This document shows, in pieces, positions 46,431-58,938 of a stretch of 64,000 nucleotides of DNA. The notes below the pieces were generated by a model, which saw nothing but the letters and a program-made list of their open reading frames with translations, was not told the origin of the DNA and did no database searches. Source of the stretch: Aquilaria yunnanensis (Eukaryota > Streptophyta > Magnoliopsida > Malvales > Thymelaeaceae); contig CM077599.1 of assembly GCA_039654915.1 (NCBI GenBank), positions 68,664,001 through 68,728,000 on the forward strand. Direction: 5' to 3'. The position numbers and the translations under genes were made by a program. Each line of letters starts with the position of its first letter. Position 1 is the stretch's first letter.

Positions 46431-49400
46431 TAGTGTATGGCCTATACCATGCCATTCTAATGTCTTGGTCATACACGTCATGCAGATGGACATAATTATA
46501 CAGTGCATGACGTGCAATAACTATTCTTGACTAAATTTCAGGTTGAACTGGTTCATCCCTTACAAAATTTCCTATTTCATCTTGACATTTTTATTATTCA
46601 TCCAATGACATTTCTTATACTTAAGTGCATTATATTGAATTGCTTCCTAGCTTTTTTTGGTAGTCTCCATCCAAAATCATTTTGTTGGGTAATTGACACT
46701 ATGGTAAGGAGCAAGAAAGCCTTCCATGTTTGCATACTAGGAATCTACTAGATAAAAATAACTTAATCTATAATAGTTATTGTGTCAATATAACGACTTT
46801 CCAATTACCAAAAGAAAAACAAATACAAACGGTCATACATTTTAGGGGTGCATAGCATCAGGTAAGCTTAGCTATTTCATGCAACGAGGCGAGATAGGTG
46901 GACTAGTTAGAGTAAAGTTACTTCATGTAAATTAGAGAGAGACAGGTTTAAGTCAATTCAATAATGGGAGTGGCAGAATGGTTATTTTTTTAAAGAAATA
47001 GTGGTCAAGACAAAATAAGTGGGGCTATAGAGTAAGCACAATGTAAAAAATTAGCTTCTTACAGGCATCTTCATTGTAATTATATGTTAACTTTTATCTT
47101 GGTAACTAATACACTTAGCCCACACTTTGCTTAGGTTAACTACAACTCGAAAGCTCTTTAAGTATAGCTATCCATAAAACTACAATAAATGAGCCAAATT
47201 CTGTACATAATAGTGATAGAAAAATCCATATACCTTTCAATTGCACATTAATGAGCTTAAATACCTAATCCTAACTCATTAACCTTATGGCTCAAGTCAT
47301 GTGTATAACGTGAACAACTACTATTCACACTCTGGCTGATCAGTCAAATGAGACCATACTAACTATTGAGGTATCTGGGATTAGCTCTGCCCTTTTTCCT
47401 CCTGGATTTGAGCCATGTCAGACTCTTGTTGGGGTTCTCACACCAACATAGGTGAATTTTTCTGGAGACAAATGGTCTAAGAGAAAGCTTGACCCTTACC
47501 TTCTAGGGCCACTAATGATTCCATTGCTTTCATGCCTGGCTTCTAGTTGTTGAGTAGTTTCATCTACTAAGGTCAGTTGTAGATTTCTAGGCCCAGCTCT
47601 TATGACGATGGTTTGTTTCATCATCCAAGGTGCCTTGGAGGTTTTCCCCAAGTCACTAGTGGCAAATGTCCATTTGCAGCTATTCTTACCATTCCCATAA
47701 ATAGTGCCATTTTGGTGGTAAACCAACTTGAAATGTTCAGAGGACAAGTGTTGCTAGCTTGGGTTATTCAGAATGGGAGCTCTACTATGGTAAACCTACA
47801 AATCACACAAAAGGAAAAGCAAATGAGGGATCCTCCGGATGTTCCTAAAAGGGGTGTCTCCAATGCTTAACTCAATCTCCAATGAAGGTGTATGAGACTC
47901 TAAGAGATGAAGTAGGCATAGCTTTGGAGAGTTAAGGATCCTTGTTATATAGTGCTTTTTTGGGAAGATAATAAGCATTGGTTAGGTCAAATCTATGTAC
48001 CCCAACACGGTATACACAATGACACAGCAGTGTGGCACTAAAAGTTAGCATCCTTCCCCCTGCTACCAATACAAAGGCTTGGATGGGCCACTTTTCTACC
48101 CAAGAAACATCAAAGTAGTGGAGTCCCGAGGAATAATGATGGTGGAATGATTCGCCCTTTGGCTAGTTATCTAATTAGGGTGATGAAGTGTTCTTGGCAC
48201 TCAGGGATACTAGATACCCGAGAAGCGCCTCCTCGGCTATTACCGAAGAGGCTTTCTAAAGGTCAATTGCATCCTTGTCTTGGATGTATCATCACAACTG
48301 CTCATAGACTTGTCACTGAACTTTGAAAGAATTTACAAAATAGTCCCTAAAATTTAAATTTTTTTCATTAAACTTTTTACAAGTTAACAAAAATAGTATT
48401 TAAAAATTATTCATTTAGTTCATAAATTTTTTTGAAAATCACAAGTATTGTGATAAGCATAAAAGTGACATTTTAATCATTGAGACTTGCCCATTTAATG
48501 GAGGAGTGACAAATTTGCTCTCATGGAGTAATGTTAGCGGCAAATTTAAGCCTGTGAAATTTTTAGCGAGAAATTTGTACTTTTAGCGAGTTTTGGGGGG
48601 GCTATTATTAATAGGGATGACAAAATTTAACCCGATTGATGACCAGGCTTGATCCACCTGAACCCAGGCTTAACCTAACCCGATTTGACTAGAAAAGTCA
48701 ACGAGCTAAACTCGACATTAACCCAAATCTAATTAAAGTGAAACCCAAGAAAAAACCCAAACTCAAAATACTCAAACCTGAAATAACCCAACCTCGAGAT
48801 GACCCGAACTCAAAATTACCCAAACTTTAAACTGACCTGACTTGAACCCGAAATAACCTGATAACTAGACTTGACACAACTCGATTTTAACCCAAATCAG
48901 CATAAATATATGATCAGTAGAGATTTTAAAAATTTTAATTTTTTATATACTACTTACTTATCTAAATTCCACATTAATTATGACCATACAATTTAAGGAT
49001 CGAGTAGCAATAGATTCATTTTGAAAAAACTTCATTTGCCGCCCAAAATTTTTCATTTCATTTTTTAATAGTCGTGCACAAATTTGTTGAATTACTGGAT
49101 ACTTAGATTGGTTATTTGGGTTTCAAATTTTAAGGTTACCGTGTAAACTTCAATTGGTAAATACAATATTAATTTAATATAATTAATTACTTTAAACATG
49201 GAATTTGAAATTTGATTTAATTAATTTCAAGTGTTTTGAATTATGGTATTTTTATGTCTAGTTAAATTAAAATTTTTAAAAGTTTTTTTTCTTCCACTAG
49301 TATTAACATTTCCGCTCTGTCCTATATTACTAATACTCTTATCTTGTATTCGTAGGAATAGTAAATACAACATTAGCTTTTAATTATTTACTTTGAATTT

Positions 49401-49883
49401 GAATTTATTTTACAATAAACTCTAAACCTAAATCCAAAACCTTAAACACTTACTCTAATATAAGCCATAAGCCCTCAATTCTAACCGTAAACACTATAAC
49501 TCAACCTAAACCTTAAACCCTAAATCCTAAAACCCTAACCCTAATAGAAAGTTTAACCTTAATCATAAGCCCTCAATTATAACCCTAAACCCTGACCTTA
49601 AAACCATAAACCCTAAACTTTAACACTTGATTTTATTCCTAACTCTTATCCCTAACCTTATCAATTAATTCTAACCTTTACCCTAAATCTTAACTTTTCT
49701 CTTTTATTACCTTAGATATTTAATAAATTTTATATCTAATGGCTTCCATATTTAATAATTTTTCTTTTTTAAGAACATACACATTTAATAAGTTTAATAT
49801 TTAAAGACTTTCATATTTAATAAATTCTATATTTGAGTTCTTCTAAACTAAGTAACTTCCATATTTAGTATTTGGTGATCTTG
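46431..49883. other. Single-copy gene-poor region
   Basis: No convincing gene. It holds a degenerate AACCCGA-rich block (about 48,610-48,900) whose left edge TAGGGATGACAAAATTT resembles a hAT terminus without a visible partner, AT-rich DNA, and telomere-like repeats (listed separately). Open frames at about 47.5-48.0 kb are on overlapping strands and show no domain. Confidence 0.5.
49425..49690. repeat. Degenerate interstitial telomere-like repeats
   Basis: Repeated CCCTAAA-like heptamers and variants (AAACCCTAAATCC, AACCCTAACCCTAA, AAACCATAAACCCTAAA) recur over about 270 bp. The plant telomere unit is TTTAGGG/CCCTAAA. The array is imperfect and internal. Confidence 0.7.
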
Positions 49884-49888
49884 ATAAG

Positions 49889-52557
49889 TGTGGCGGAACA
49901 GGGCCCCAGTGCCCCGAATTGCTAACACTGGTAGGCTCTAGGGAACCATGATCCCACTTAAGTTACAATTGGCTAGTTATTACTTGTAAAATACCTTAAA
50001 TCAATACGTGCAACTAGTTACTTAGCCTACCCTGCATAAGAGATATGCATGCGTTGTCCTGGCTATGCAATAATAATTAAATTAAAACTTCATTCAAAAT
50101 AGTGCCGCGGTAATTAATGAAAACATAAATCAAATAAGCCAAGACATAAATCTTTAGTTGCTTTAACTTCAAGTAACAACTATGTGCATACATTTGCAAC
50201 TTATATGCACCCAAATGTAACTCTAGTGTTATACACACCAATGGTCATTAGTATAGGCAATCTATGTATGAAATTACCATACATACTAAAAGAAGCATCT
50301 CCTAACTACTAAGATCCATCCTTAGCTCTTCACCCAAGCAAGCTAGCTTCAAGTGATGAGCCACACTTTCCTTGTACTCACTTAGCCTCAACTGTAAGGC
50401 AAACACTTTGGTCAGTACTTACTTATGCCGTAAGTAACTTAGAAAACATGAAGTTTCCTACTTAGAGAATACCTTTGAACCAATAAAACTTAGCTTTAAC
50501 AGCTACCCCTTACCAACTGTTAAGCCCAAACAAAACTGCTTAAACCTGCACAACACTTAAGGGGTGAGTACTCTAAAGTACTCAGTAAGGGATTAGTACC
50601 TGCAGGGAAAAGCAATGCATGCATACAAAGCACAACAAGCATATAAATAGACAACATACAAAACAAAACAAGCAATCAACAAGATAACCAGAAGCAGGAA
50701 AATAAACAACAAACAATGCAAGTGATGGATGGATGGATGGATGAATGAGTTATGCACATGCAAATGCACTTAGGACTTCCTTATACCCGTAGGTGCTGGA
50801 CTTGTCGTGAGCTCTTACGACTGGGGTACTTGGATACTGGCCCTCGTATCCTGTGCTAGCACTTAACTACTAACCCCTTGAAGTCCTCTTACGGGCACCT
50901 TAGAGTAAGACCTTGCTTACTCAACCTTACCCGCCTTGACGAGCTACTTAGAGTAAGTTTCCACTTACTCACTCCTTACCCGTCTCTTCTCTTAACTTAT
51001 TGTGCAGAGTAGCTACCTTATGTGGTTCAACTTACTAAGCTCTTGAAGCTTAGCTTAGGGCCCCGTAGTGGCTTACTTACCAAACTATAAAGTTTGGTTG
51101 GGATTCTCTTAGGTTTCGTTTTCATTGACCATAGGTTTATGACAATCTACTCGGCCAACGAAGAGTCTGAAACCCGACTTAATCCCCTTAGTGCTCACTT
51201 GAGAACTGAAGCAATTTAACTTCCTTAACCACCGCTACTTACCCTTCCTTAACCACACCACTTAGCTACTACCTATATAATGCATAATTCCCGACTTAGG
51301 AAGTGTTCTAGACCCAACCGAGGCTATGGAACGTCTTAACTTAGCCTAGGGATGGAAACCGAGAGTTTGAGACACTCTTAGGATGCCCGGAGCTTAAGGG
51401 AAAAATGCCTTGGCGGCGCCGTTGGCGACGCGTCGCCACAGGCATCAATGTTTGGAAAAATTTCGCATTTCTCGGCGACGCATCGCCAATGGTGTCAAAA
51501 CTGGCGATGCGTCGCCAATGCTTTCCAGCATTGCGCGACAGCGTGCGTTCTTGCACGAAAACTGCTCAAACTCCTTCATCCCATAACCAAATCACTTGGG
51601 TCTTGTTTCTAACTAATTCCCACACAAAAGACTACATGTCTATGCATTATTTGAGCTTAATTAACTTAAATCCCTTACCTCAAATCATCTTGAAAGCAAG
51701 AACAAGCTATGAGCACCTCCAAGCTCCAATGGGTTCCCTTGAGTTCCAAGCTTGAAATCAACCAAATTGGACACCAATAGCACGAAGTTAAGACCATTTT
51801 TAACCATTTAACAACCTTAAAACTAACCGATAAGGGTCAAATACGTTTACCTTTGGGTTTGAACCAAAAACTTGCAAAAACAACTCTAAATGCACCAATT
51901 CCATCAAAAACGAGCTAAGGGCTTGTTGGGATTGCTTTGGGACCTTCGAATTCCATGAAAACTTGAGTGATTTGGGAGGTTTGGGGGGTAGAAAGAAAGG
52001 GAGAAAGAAGAGCTACGAAAATGGCTAATGGGGGAGATGATGAATAGTGTCATCTCCTCCATTTAAACCAATTTAGCCCAACTTCTTCCTCTTGTCACTT
52101 TGGCCCTCAAACTAAATTTTGAATCACTTAGGCCACTTAAACACTCCCATTTCTATCACTCCTTGATCCCAAAGAAAGGTTATTCTTACCCAAACACGCT
52201 GCCCTTGCGTCACCTAAGCCATTATAAGACATAATAGCTTAAATTCTTACTTAGTGCATTTTTCACCCTTAACTTATGCTTTTGGTTCAAATGGCTATAA
52301 ATTCCTATGGTCTTAACTTAACTAGCTCAAAACACTTGCATGGACCTAATTTTACCAAAATTACGGTCATGCCACTGACTTGGGCCAAAATTACCATTTT
52401 GCCCTTTTTGCCCCTTAGGTGCCAATTACCCTTTGGAACTCAATTTAACCTCAACTAGCTTGCTTTCCTTGCTTAATACTACTTATTGAGGGAAAAATAC
52501 TTAGGATTCACTTACCTCGACATTTAATGTAGAGGAAATACTATGAGAGCCTTTACA
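49889..52557. mobile_element. Solo LTR B (2,669 bp), inverse to solo LTR A
   Basis: It begins TGTGGCGGAACAGGGCCCC and ends GAGAGCCTTTACA, the inverse complement of LTR A's ends. A perfect 5-bp duplication ATAAG flanks it (49884-49888 and 52558-52562). There is no internal region or second LTR, so it is a solo LTR. It shares with LTR A the GGCGACGCGTCGCC palindromes (51.42-51.53 kb), the GAGTAAG/CTTACTC hairpins (50.90-50.97 kb) and the GAGTACTCTAAAGTACTC near-palindrome. TATAAATAG near 50,643 may be its promoter and would make this the sense strand, which is uncertain. Confidence 0.9.
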
Positions 52558-52562
52558 ATAAG

Positions 52563-54598
52563 GAATTGTTAAATTATAACATTGCTCCTTTAAATTTTAA
52601 GTATAGTGTAATAAGGTACCTCAATTTTAAAAATTTTCATTTTAGTCTCCATAATAATTACAATATGGGTCCTTAAAATTTTCAAATCATTGTATTTTCA
52701 CCCATAATTTTTAAAATTTTGTAGTTTAGTTACTAATAGAGTAATAATGAACTAAAGTTATATTTCATAGCAATTTCACAACAAAAGTTGGATATTATAG
52801 CAAATTTGTTGAAACATAATTAATAAAATTTTTATGAAATTTTTAATTTCACATATTAAGAAAAAATTAATATAAATTAATTGCACAAAAATTGAATTAT
52901 TTATTTTTAAATTTCAACAAAAATTGAATTCATGATGGGTCATTTCATTTATTGAACTCACTTGTGCATTAATGTGTTAAAAGGCAAGAATTCGGGTTAG
53001 GTATGTGGGTAGCTGGTGACCCGCATTTTGTAATCCCCGTGTTACCCCTGGTGATGCTGAGGCAAGTCACTGACTGTCTCATCTTACTCAAAGAAAACTA
53101 GCAAAGCGAAGGATGCATCCCTGCTGCTCCATCCTGTCGGCTTGATGCCCACTGCCCAACAAATGAGATCCATTTTGTGACTACACTTCTAAGCCCCTCC
53201 CAGGCTGCCCCGTCAAATGTTGCACATATTCAAACCATCGCCCTATCAAACTATGGGAACACCAGATTCTTGTCTGCCACATCCAGCTGCCCAACAAACT
53301 AGATTCGTTTCCAACCAATTCCATGCCTTCGTGCATAGATTCAACTCGCACAAGTGGATCTAGATGAAAATCATATTTGTCGGATTTGGACTGGTGTTTA
53401 GGAAGAACAAGCGCTGAATCTACATTGGAGTTTAGAAATCAAAAGCACTTACGTCATTGACATTTAGGGCAATAGGCAAGGCAGCGGCATAAGCGAGTTT
53501 CAGCTGAGTGTCCATACGAAGGTTAGAGAGCTTGGTCTGATGCGAACAAATGATCTAGTGGCATAAGATGTAATAGCTATAAAACAAAAGCCTATTATTA
53601 CTCACCAACAATTTGGCTGAATGTTGACCCATGCCTTTAAATGCATTTCTAAAATGCAAAAAAGCTAAACGAGCTGGCCTTAAGTGATTTCAGCATATAT
53701 ACCAGTAACTAAAACAAACCCAACTGGTCAACCCAATCTGAAATTATCCGAGATTGAAATTGACTTGACTTGTGTTGAACCCGAACACAAATAAACCTGA
53801 CTAAACCCAATCTGAACCTGAAATTTACTCAACCCGAACTTAAATGACCCAATATGGACCTGAATTAATACTAACCCGATTAAACCCAAATCTAAATGAT
53901 TTAATCCAAACCTAACCCAACACACCCAATTATCAGCTTTAATTATTAATAGGATTTGTTTATGAGTTAACATATTCATTCTGTACACGCGCTTAGGGCT
54001 TAGCCTGTGCAAATTGCGAGGCCATGTGGGCAGTGAGCTGCTGCCTGCTTCTGTCCAACAAATTCCACATAAGTATCCCCACCACGCGCACCATGTCCAA
54101 AGATTTCCTCATCGACAGCCAACCCTTATTAAACCTTAGAACCGTCCCATCTGTCTGCCCTTTTTCATGTTCCTCTCCTTTATTGTTTTTCAAGGAAACA
54201 TATATTAGCGATTTTCTATATTTTAGTAACAATTTCGTGCTTTTGACGCCCAATTTTTGGACTTTTTTCTCCATACCAGTTTCTGGCTTTCAGCAACAAT
54301 AACCGTGCACTTGTGCTTCACCACATGGAATCTAGCTTTTGAAGCTTTCCAGTGGAAGAGAAGTTTTTGGCTTCTTTTTTATTTCCTTAACCACAAAGTA
54401 GTGCTCTTCCTGTTGGGATTTCGGGTTTGGCTTTTTGATATTTTGGAGGAGTCACATGGAAGGTCCAGCTTGGTAGTGCAGGTTCCTCCTTTTACCCAAG
54501 TTTTTCCGTGCTTGTGGTTGGTACGGAGCATTGAGGATCTTGCGATATTTCCAAATCAAGGTTTTTTTTTCAGGGAATGTGAATTTCAAGTAAAAAAG
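52563..54598. other. Intergenic region and leader of the membrane-protein gene
   Basis: AT-rich DNA to about 52,960, then ordinary sequence without a gene, an ACCCAA/AACCCGA-rich degenerate block (about 53,710-53,940), then the promoter and leader of the gene at 54599. In the leader, GTTCCTCC at 54482 and a T-rich run ending in CAG at 54573 could bound a 92-bp 5' untranslated intron. Confidence 0.45.
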
Positions 54599-55471
54599 AT
54601 GGGATCTTTCAGTGGATTAGGTATTGGATTGAGCTTGGTTTTTGCTTTCATAGTGTTAGCTGCTGTTGCAGAGGTTTGCTATCTCCTATGGTGGAAGAAG
54701 AAGAGGGTCGCCCACAATGAAACAGATGAGTACAGCAATCAATCTAAAGAACTTGTTCAACTTTTCTGCTGGAAAAAGCCACCCCCCCTACAAACAGAGA
54801 GCTCCAACAATGGCGATGTTGGGTTTGATTTGGATTTGGACCCAGAAATTGGTTCAAGCATGGAAATTTCTTCAAGAACAATGGAAGGAGAAGGTGTGGA
54901 GGCTGAGCTGATGAGGGTCCACAACCTTACTGGGCCTCCAAGATTTCTCTTCACAATCAAAGAGGAAACAAAGGAGGATTTGGAATCTGATGATGGGAAA
55001 TCAAGAGGTGATAAGAGCAGAAAAGGGTCTAGAGCAGCAAGTTTAAGTGATCTAAATCTATTTCTTAGTCCTCTAGCTTCTCCACTATCAAAGTCTCCAA
55101 CTTTGGATTTGGATACCTGTAACTTCAACCCTCTGTTTGAATCACCAACAGAATCGGAATTCAACAGGCTGATATCTTCCCCACCTCCCAAATTCAAGTT
55201 CTTGAGGGATGCTGAAGAGAAACTTAGGAGCAAACTAAAGGAAGAATCTTTGTCTCACAACAAAAGGGCAGACCCAAAAAGTTTGGGGACTATAGAAGAT
55301 TCTGGGTCTAAAGCTGCAAATGATAGTTCAATGATGGTGAAAGGAGAGATCACTGAGGGCTCTTTTCTGAAGTTCATTGTGGGTAAAAGCAGAGAGCCTC
55401 TTCACTATTTCCCACAGTACCCTTCAACTTGTTCACAGGTACTGCCATTGAATTCTTCTCCACCACACTAG
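54599..55471 (+). CDS. Plant-specific single-pass membrane protein of unknown function
   Basis: Single-exon gene of 290 codons. The ATG at 54599 is chosen because it places the only hydrophobic helix at the very N-terminus (MGSFSGLGIGLSLVFAFIVL..., about residues 7-31), followed by WWKKKR; upstream codons in the same frame look like leader sequence. The remaining 255 residues are hydrophilic and Ser-, Glu- and Lys-rich, with a Cys/Trp patch (LVQLFCWKKPPP), a TGPPRFLFTIKEE segment, a NPLFESPTESEF motif and a SPPPKFKFLRDAEEKL segment. These features recur in a family of uncharacterised land-plant proteins. The WWKKKR stretch predicts a cytoplasmic tail with the N-terminus as signal anchor. There is no enzyme motif and no known function. 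It looks intact, single copy in this window, and unrelated to the F-box array. Confidence 0.85.
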   Translation: MGSFSGLGIGLSLVFAFIVLAAVAEVCYLLWWKKKRVAHNETDEYSNQSKELVQLFCWKKPPPLQTESSNNGDVGFDLDLDPEIGSSMEISSRTMEGEGVEAELMRVHNLTGPPRFLFTIKEETKEDLESDDGKSRGDKSRKGSRAASLSDLNLFLSPLASPLSKSPTLDLDTCNFNPLFESPTESEFNRLISSPPPKFKFLRDAEEKLRSKLKEESLSHNKRADPKSLGTIEDSGSKAANDSSMMVKGEITEGSFLKFIVGKSREPLHYFPQYPSTCSQVLPLNSSPPH

Positions 55472-55937
55472 CCAGACGGAAGGACAAGGTGCATGGTTTT
55501 GGATTAGTTCATGTTTGATATGGGATTAGTCTGTTGATTATTCCAATCCCCCAATCCTTGGTCCAAAATTGATACCTGTGTATTAATTGTCACAAGGTTT
55601 GAAACCCAAACCTAATTTCACTTTCGAGATACAGCCACCCCCATTTTTCTTCATTTTTTGAATTTGTTTTTGGGGGTAGCAACCTAGAGGCACGGGACAA
55701 TGCACAGTTCTGGGGTAACTTTGTATTCGCGTTGCAGCTCCTCGTTAGTTGTTTAATGACCAATCTTTCGTTGCTAATAATCATGAACATGACTTTAGCA
55801 TATTGCAATTTATATCTTTAGAGGACAGATGAAACTCCCTTCGGAGTGCTGAAAATCATCACAACTAATCATTCAAGCAAGCTCCCCGAAGATAATTCAG
55901 AGGAATCTCCATCAGTAGATTATTGTAATACATAAGT
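55472..55937. other. 3' region of the membrane-protein gene
   Basis: Probable 3' untranslated region followed by intergenic sequence. No gene is seen. Confidence 0.4.
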
Positions 55938-55939
55938 TA

Positions 55940-56411
55940 TTTTCTCTGGAAGCGAGGATGACAAATATTTTTTTTATGGAAAGTTTTTAATATCCAATTT
56001 ACTTTTCTATTATCATTTAATCTCTCATTGTACAAAACTCAAAAAACTGTACAAAACAAAAAAATATATATTTTCTTTTTTCTAATTTTTATTTAAATTC
56101 TTACTATACAAATTTTAAAAGAAGATTTTTATTTTGGCTTCTACGGTGAAAATAAAAAGAACAAATAAATTATATATTTCTTTCATCTACTATTCTTTGA
56201 AACATTTAACTTTTTTGAATAATTTGATTTGAAATTAGTCATATTATTATTTGTGATAAAAAAAATTTTAAAAATATATTTAGAAACTATAAGTACTTAT
56301 CTATCATTTATATATAAAATTTTTTCATTTATATACTAAAATATTAAATATAAAAAATTGTAGATTAATTGATAGATTGTAAATATTGCAAAAAACTTGG
56401 GACAGAGGGAA
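55940..56411. mobile_element. Stowaway-like (Tc1/mariner) MITE
   Basis: A TA dinucleotide flanks both ends (55938-55939, 56412-56413). The right end reads TTCCCTCTGTCCCAAG in reverse complement, the usual plant Stowaway terminus, and the left end TTTTCTCTGGAAGC is a decayed version. It is AT-rich and non-coding. Confidence 0.6.
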
Positions 56412-56467
56412 TATATCTTAATGTCCAAGTCCAAAAAATGCATCATCAAAAATATTTTTTTTTTTAT

Positions 56468-57496
56468 GAGGAAAAGGCAATTTTTGTCCTCTAATTTTAT
56501 TAGTTTTGCCACATTAGTCTTGAAATTACTCGAGTTGCCAATTGAGTCCTCTAATATTTATTCCGTAAGCACTGTTAGCCTTGTAACTCGCAAAATTGCT
56601 ATGTGTCTAACAGAATAGCCAGATGGCACTTGACAACGTTTAACTTACAACATATAAGGACTTTTTTTATCACCTCTAAGAAGTGAAGGGCCAATATGGG
56701 GCAGAAAGACATATGTTGACACAGAGGCGAGTTAAGCCATACCAAAATCGCCACTGCCACCATCATTAATTGCCACCACCACCATCAATTGGCCAACCCA
56801 TCAACCCTAACGTCAATTGCCTCTGAATCACCATCAACAATCGGCCAACCCATCAACCCTAACCACCACCGCCATCAATTGCCTCTAAATCGCCACCGTC
56901 AATCGCTCGACCCATCAACACGAATGTCTCTGCCAAGCATATTTTCTCTACCTCCTCCACAGAACCCAAGGGCTAGTAGTGATTTGGCAATCTCCGAAGA
57001 TTCAAATGACCCACCTAAACTGCTTCAGACAATGAGGAGAACTTGGCTTCATGATTGATCATGGGTGAGGGAATCAAGTGATCATGGCTCATCAAATCTG
57101 CCGCCAACAATGATTGATGCGAGTTTAGCCAATCGAGTGATTAAGCCTGGAGGAGAAGCTGGTAACTGTAGGAGAGGGCCATCAACCCTAACGTCACCAC
57201 CTTGCGATCCCCATCTTCTTCACTTGCCACTGCCACAAGTCCCTATCGACCACCACGCACTCGTGCGAGTTATGATGGAGAAGAACATGTGTGAACCAGC
57301 TAGGCTAGAGGTGGGCCCCACATTGCCACCTCACTTCTTATGTGTTGTCAGTTAAATGGCGCTTGCAGTTTCACGAGTTACATTACTAGCATTGCTTAAG
57401 CAATAAACGTTAAAGGACTCCATTAATAACTCGAGTAATTTAAGGACTGAAGTAGAAAAATTGATAAAATTAGAGGACTAAAAATGATCTGTCCCC
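56468..57496. mobile_element. Mutator-like element with long inverted repeats and GC-richer core
   Basis: The left end (GTCCTCTAATTTTAT...TTACTCGAGTT...GTAACTCG) matches the right end in inverse orientation over about 130 bp. TTTTTTTAT (56459-56467) and TTTTTGTAT (57497-57505) form a 9-bp duplication with one mismatch. The core (about 56.75-57.33 kb) has CCACC/ATCAATTGCC repeats and short open frames of 89 and 96 codons, possibly a captured gene piece. No transposase is seen. Confidence 0.7.
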
Positions 57497-57505
57497 TTTT
57501 TGTAT

Positions 57506-58615
57506 GTGTTCTAAAATGTTGGACCCACTAAAAGCGTTTTAATGCAAGAGAGGAAGAAAAATTATGCAAATTTGAATTAGATATATCATGAATAATTTTG
57601 AAGAAAAATATGTAACAATATATTTATACATCCTAATATTTATAATTTTTACAAAAGACTTAAAAGTAATAAACATTTTGATACTTAGTAGTGTGAAATT
57701 GTTGATAAAAGTGTTTCGTTGGCTTGTCTTTGTCACTGATTCTTGATTAAGTCAAATATAATGTGATTAGGATAATAATCAAAGCAAGAAGTATGGGGGT
57801 GGAAAATCTAAACGGGAGTGAGTGGTACAGACATGGAGTACAGCTCATGTAATGTTATGTGGTTGCGTAGTTTAAAAACAGCTGGATATAATCCAAAAAC
57901 TACAACTTTCGTGTACCTTTCAGACAGTTGTTTGTCGCGTAATTTCTTTCATTTCTTCTGGATCGCCCAGAAAACTTTTCTAGAAACTTTTATATAAAAT
58001 CACTCGAACGACATTTTTTTTTAGAAAAAAAACTTTAATTAACCTCTTCACAATATTTTTTTATCTGAATTAAAGAACCACACAATATTTTTCCGGTTTT
58101 TTGAAAAGATTTTTTGTTTAGACTTTGGACTGTTGATATTTTTCCATTTTTGGTGATAAGGAGTCTCTCTCTGACAAAACATTTGAAACATTTAGTTTGA
58201 CATTAAGATCAAGAAAAAAAGAAAAAGAAAAAATCTATGTTTTATTTGCACATTTTCACTTAATTTTTTACGCGTAAATCAAAATAATTAGAAAAAGTAA
58301 ATATTGAAATAATCATTTAAGAGGTTATATTCATATGATAAATTAATTTACTAAATATTGCAAAAAATGTTGAAACACAGTTAGTATTATAAGAGGTAAA
58401 AGCGCACGATAAATAGATCACAATAAGAGGTCTTATTTGAAATCCTAGCAATATTGCAAAAGAAATTTTCAATCCTCTAACATTCATTTTATAGTCAACA
58501 AGTTATAATCATCTACTGAAATTCTCTAACTAACCTAAAAATATAACGATTAATAAAAAAATATTATTATTATGTTACTAAAAATTTTACAACCATCTTT
58601 GTATTCAATCATGTA
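57506..58615. other. AT-rich intergenic DNA
   Basis: No gene, RNA or clear repeat was recognised. Confidence 0.4.
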
Positions 58616-58936
58616 CTTTCTCTGTGCCAAAAGGGATAATAAATATTTTTTTTGTCTCAAAAATGATAATTTATTTTTTTTAAAAAAGATTTTAACATAT
58701 AATTTATCTTACTACTCTCATTTAAACTCTCTATACACAAAAACAAAAACTACACAAAACACAAAAAAAAAAATATTTCCTTTTTCTAATCCTTATTTAA
58801 AGTCTCTCCATAAAAGGTCTAAAACGGATTTATTTTTTAATTTTAGTTTCAAGGTAAAAATTGATAGAAAAATATAATTTATACAAATTTTAATTTCTGC
58901 GTCAAAATAAATGCATAACCTAAAATGGAATGGAAG
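58616..58936. mobile_element. Stowaway-like (Tc1/mariner) MITE
   Basis: The left end TA-CTTTCTCTGTGCCAAAAGGG and the right end (reverse complement) TA-CTACTTCCATTCCATTTTAGG are diverged forms of the CTCCCTCCGTCCC-type terminus, with TA target duplications at 58614-58615 and 58937-58938. Confidence 0.6.
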
Positions 58937-58938
58937 TA

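Noticed and set aside
47496..47978. Overlapping open frames on both strands as a gene
   Set aside because: Short, mutually overlapping, no motif, no repeat of the frame elsewhere in the window.
49425..49690. True telomere
   Set aside because: The repeats are degenerate and interrupted, with long unrelated sequence on both sides.
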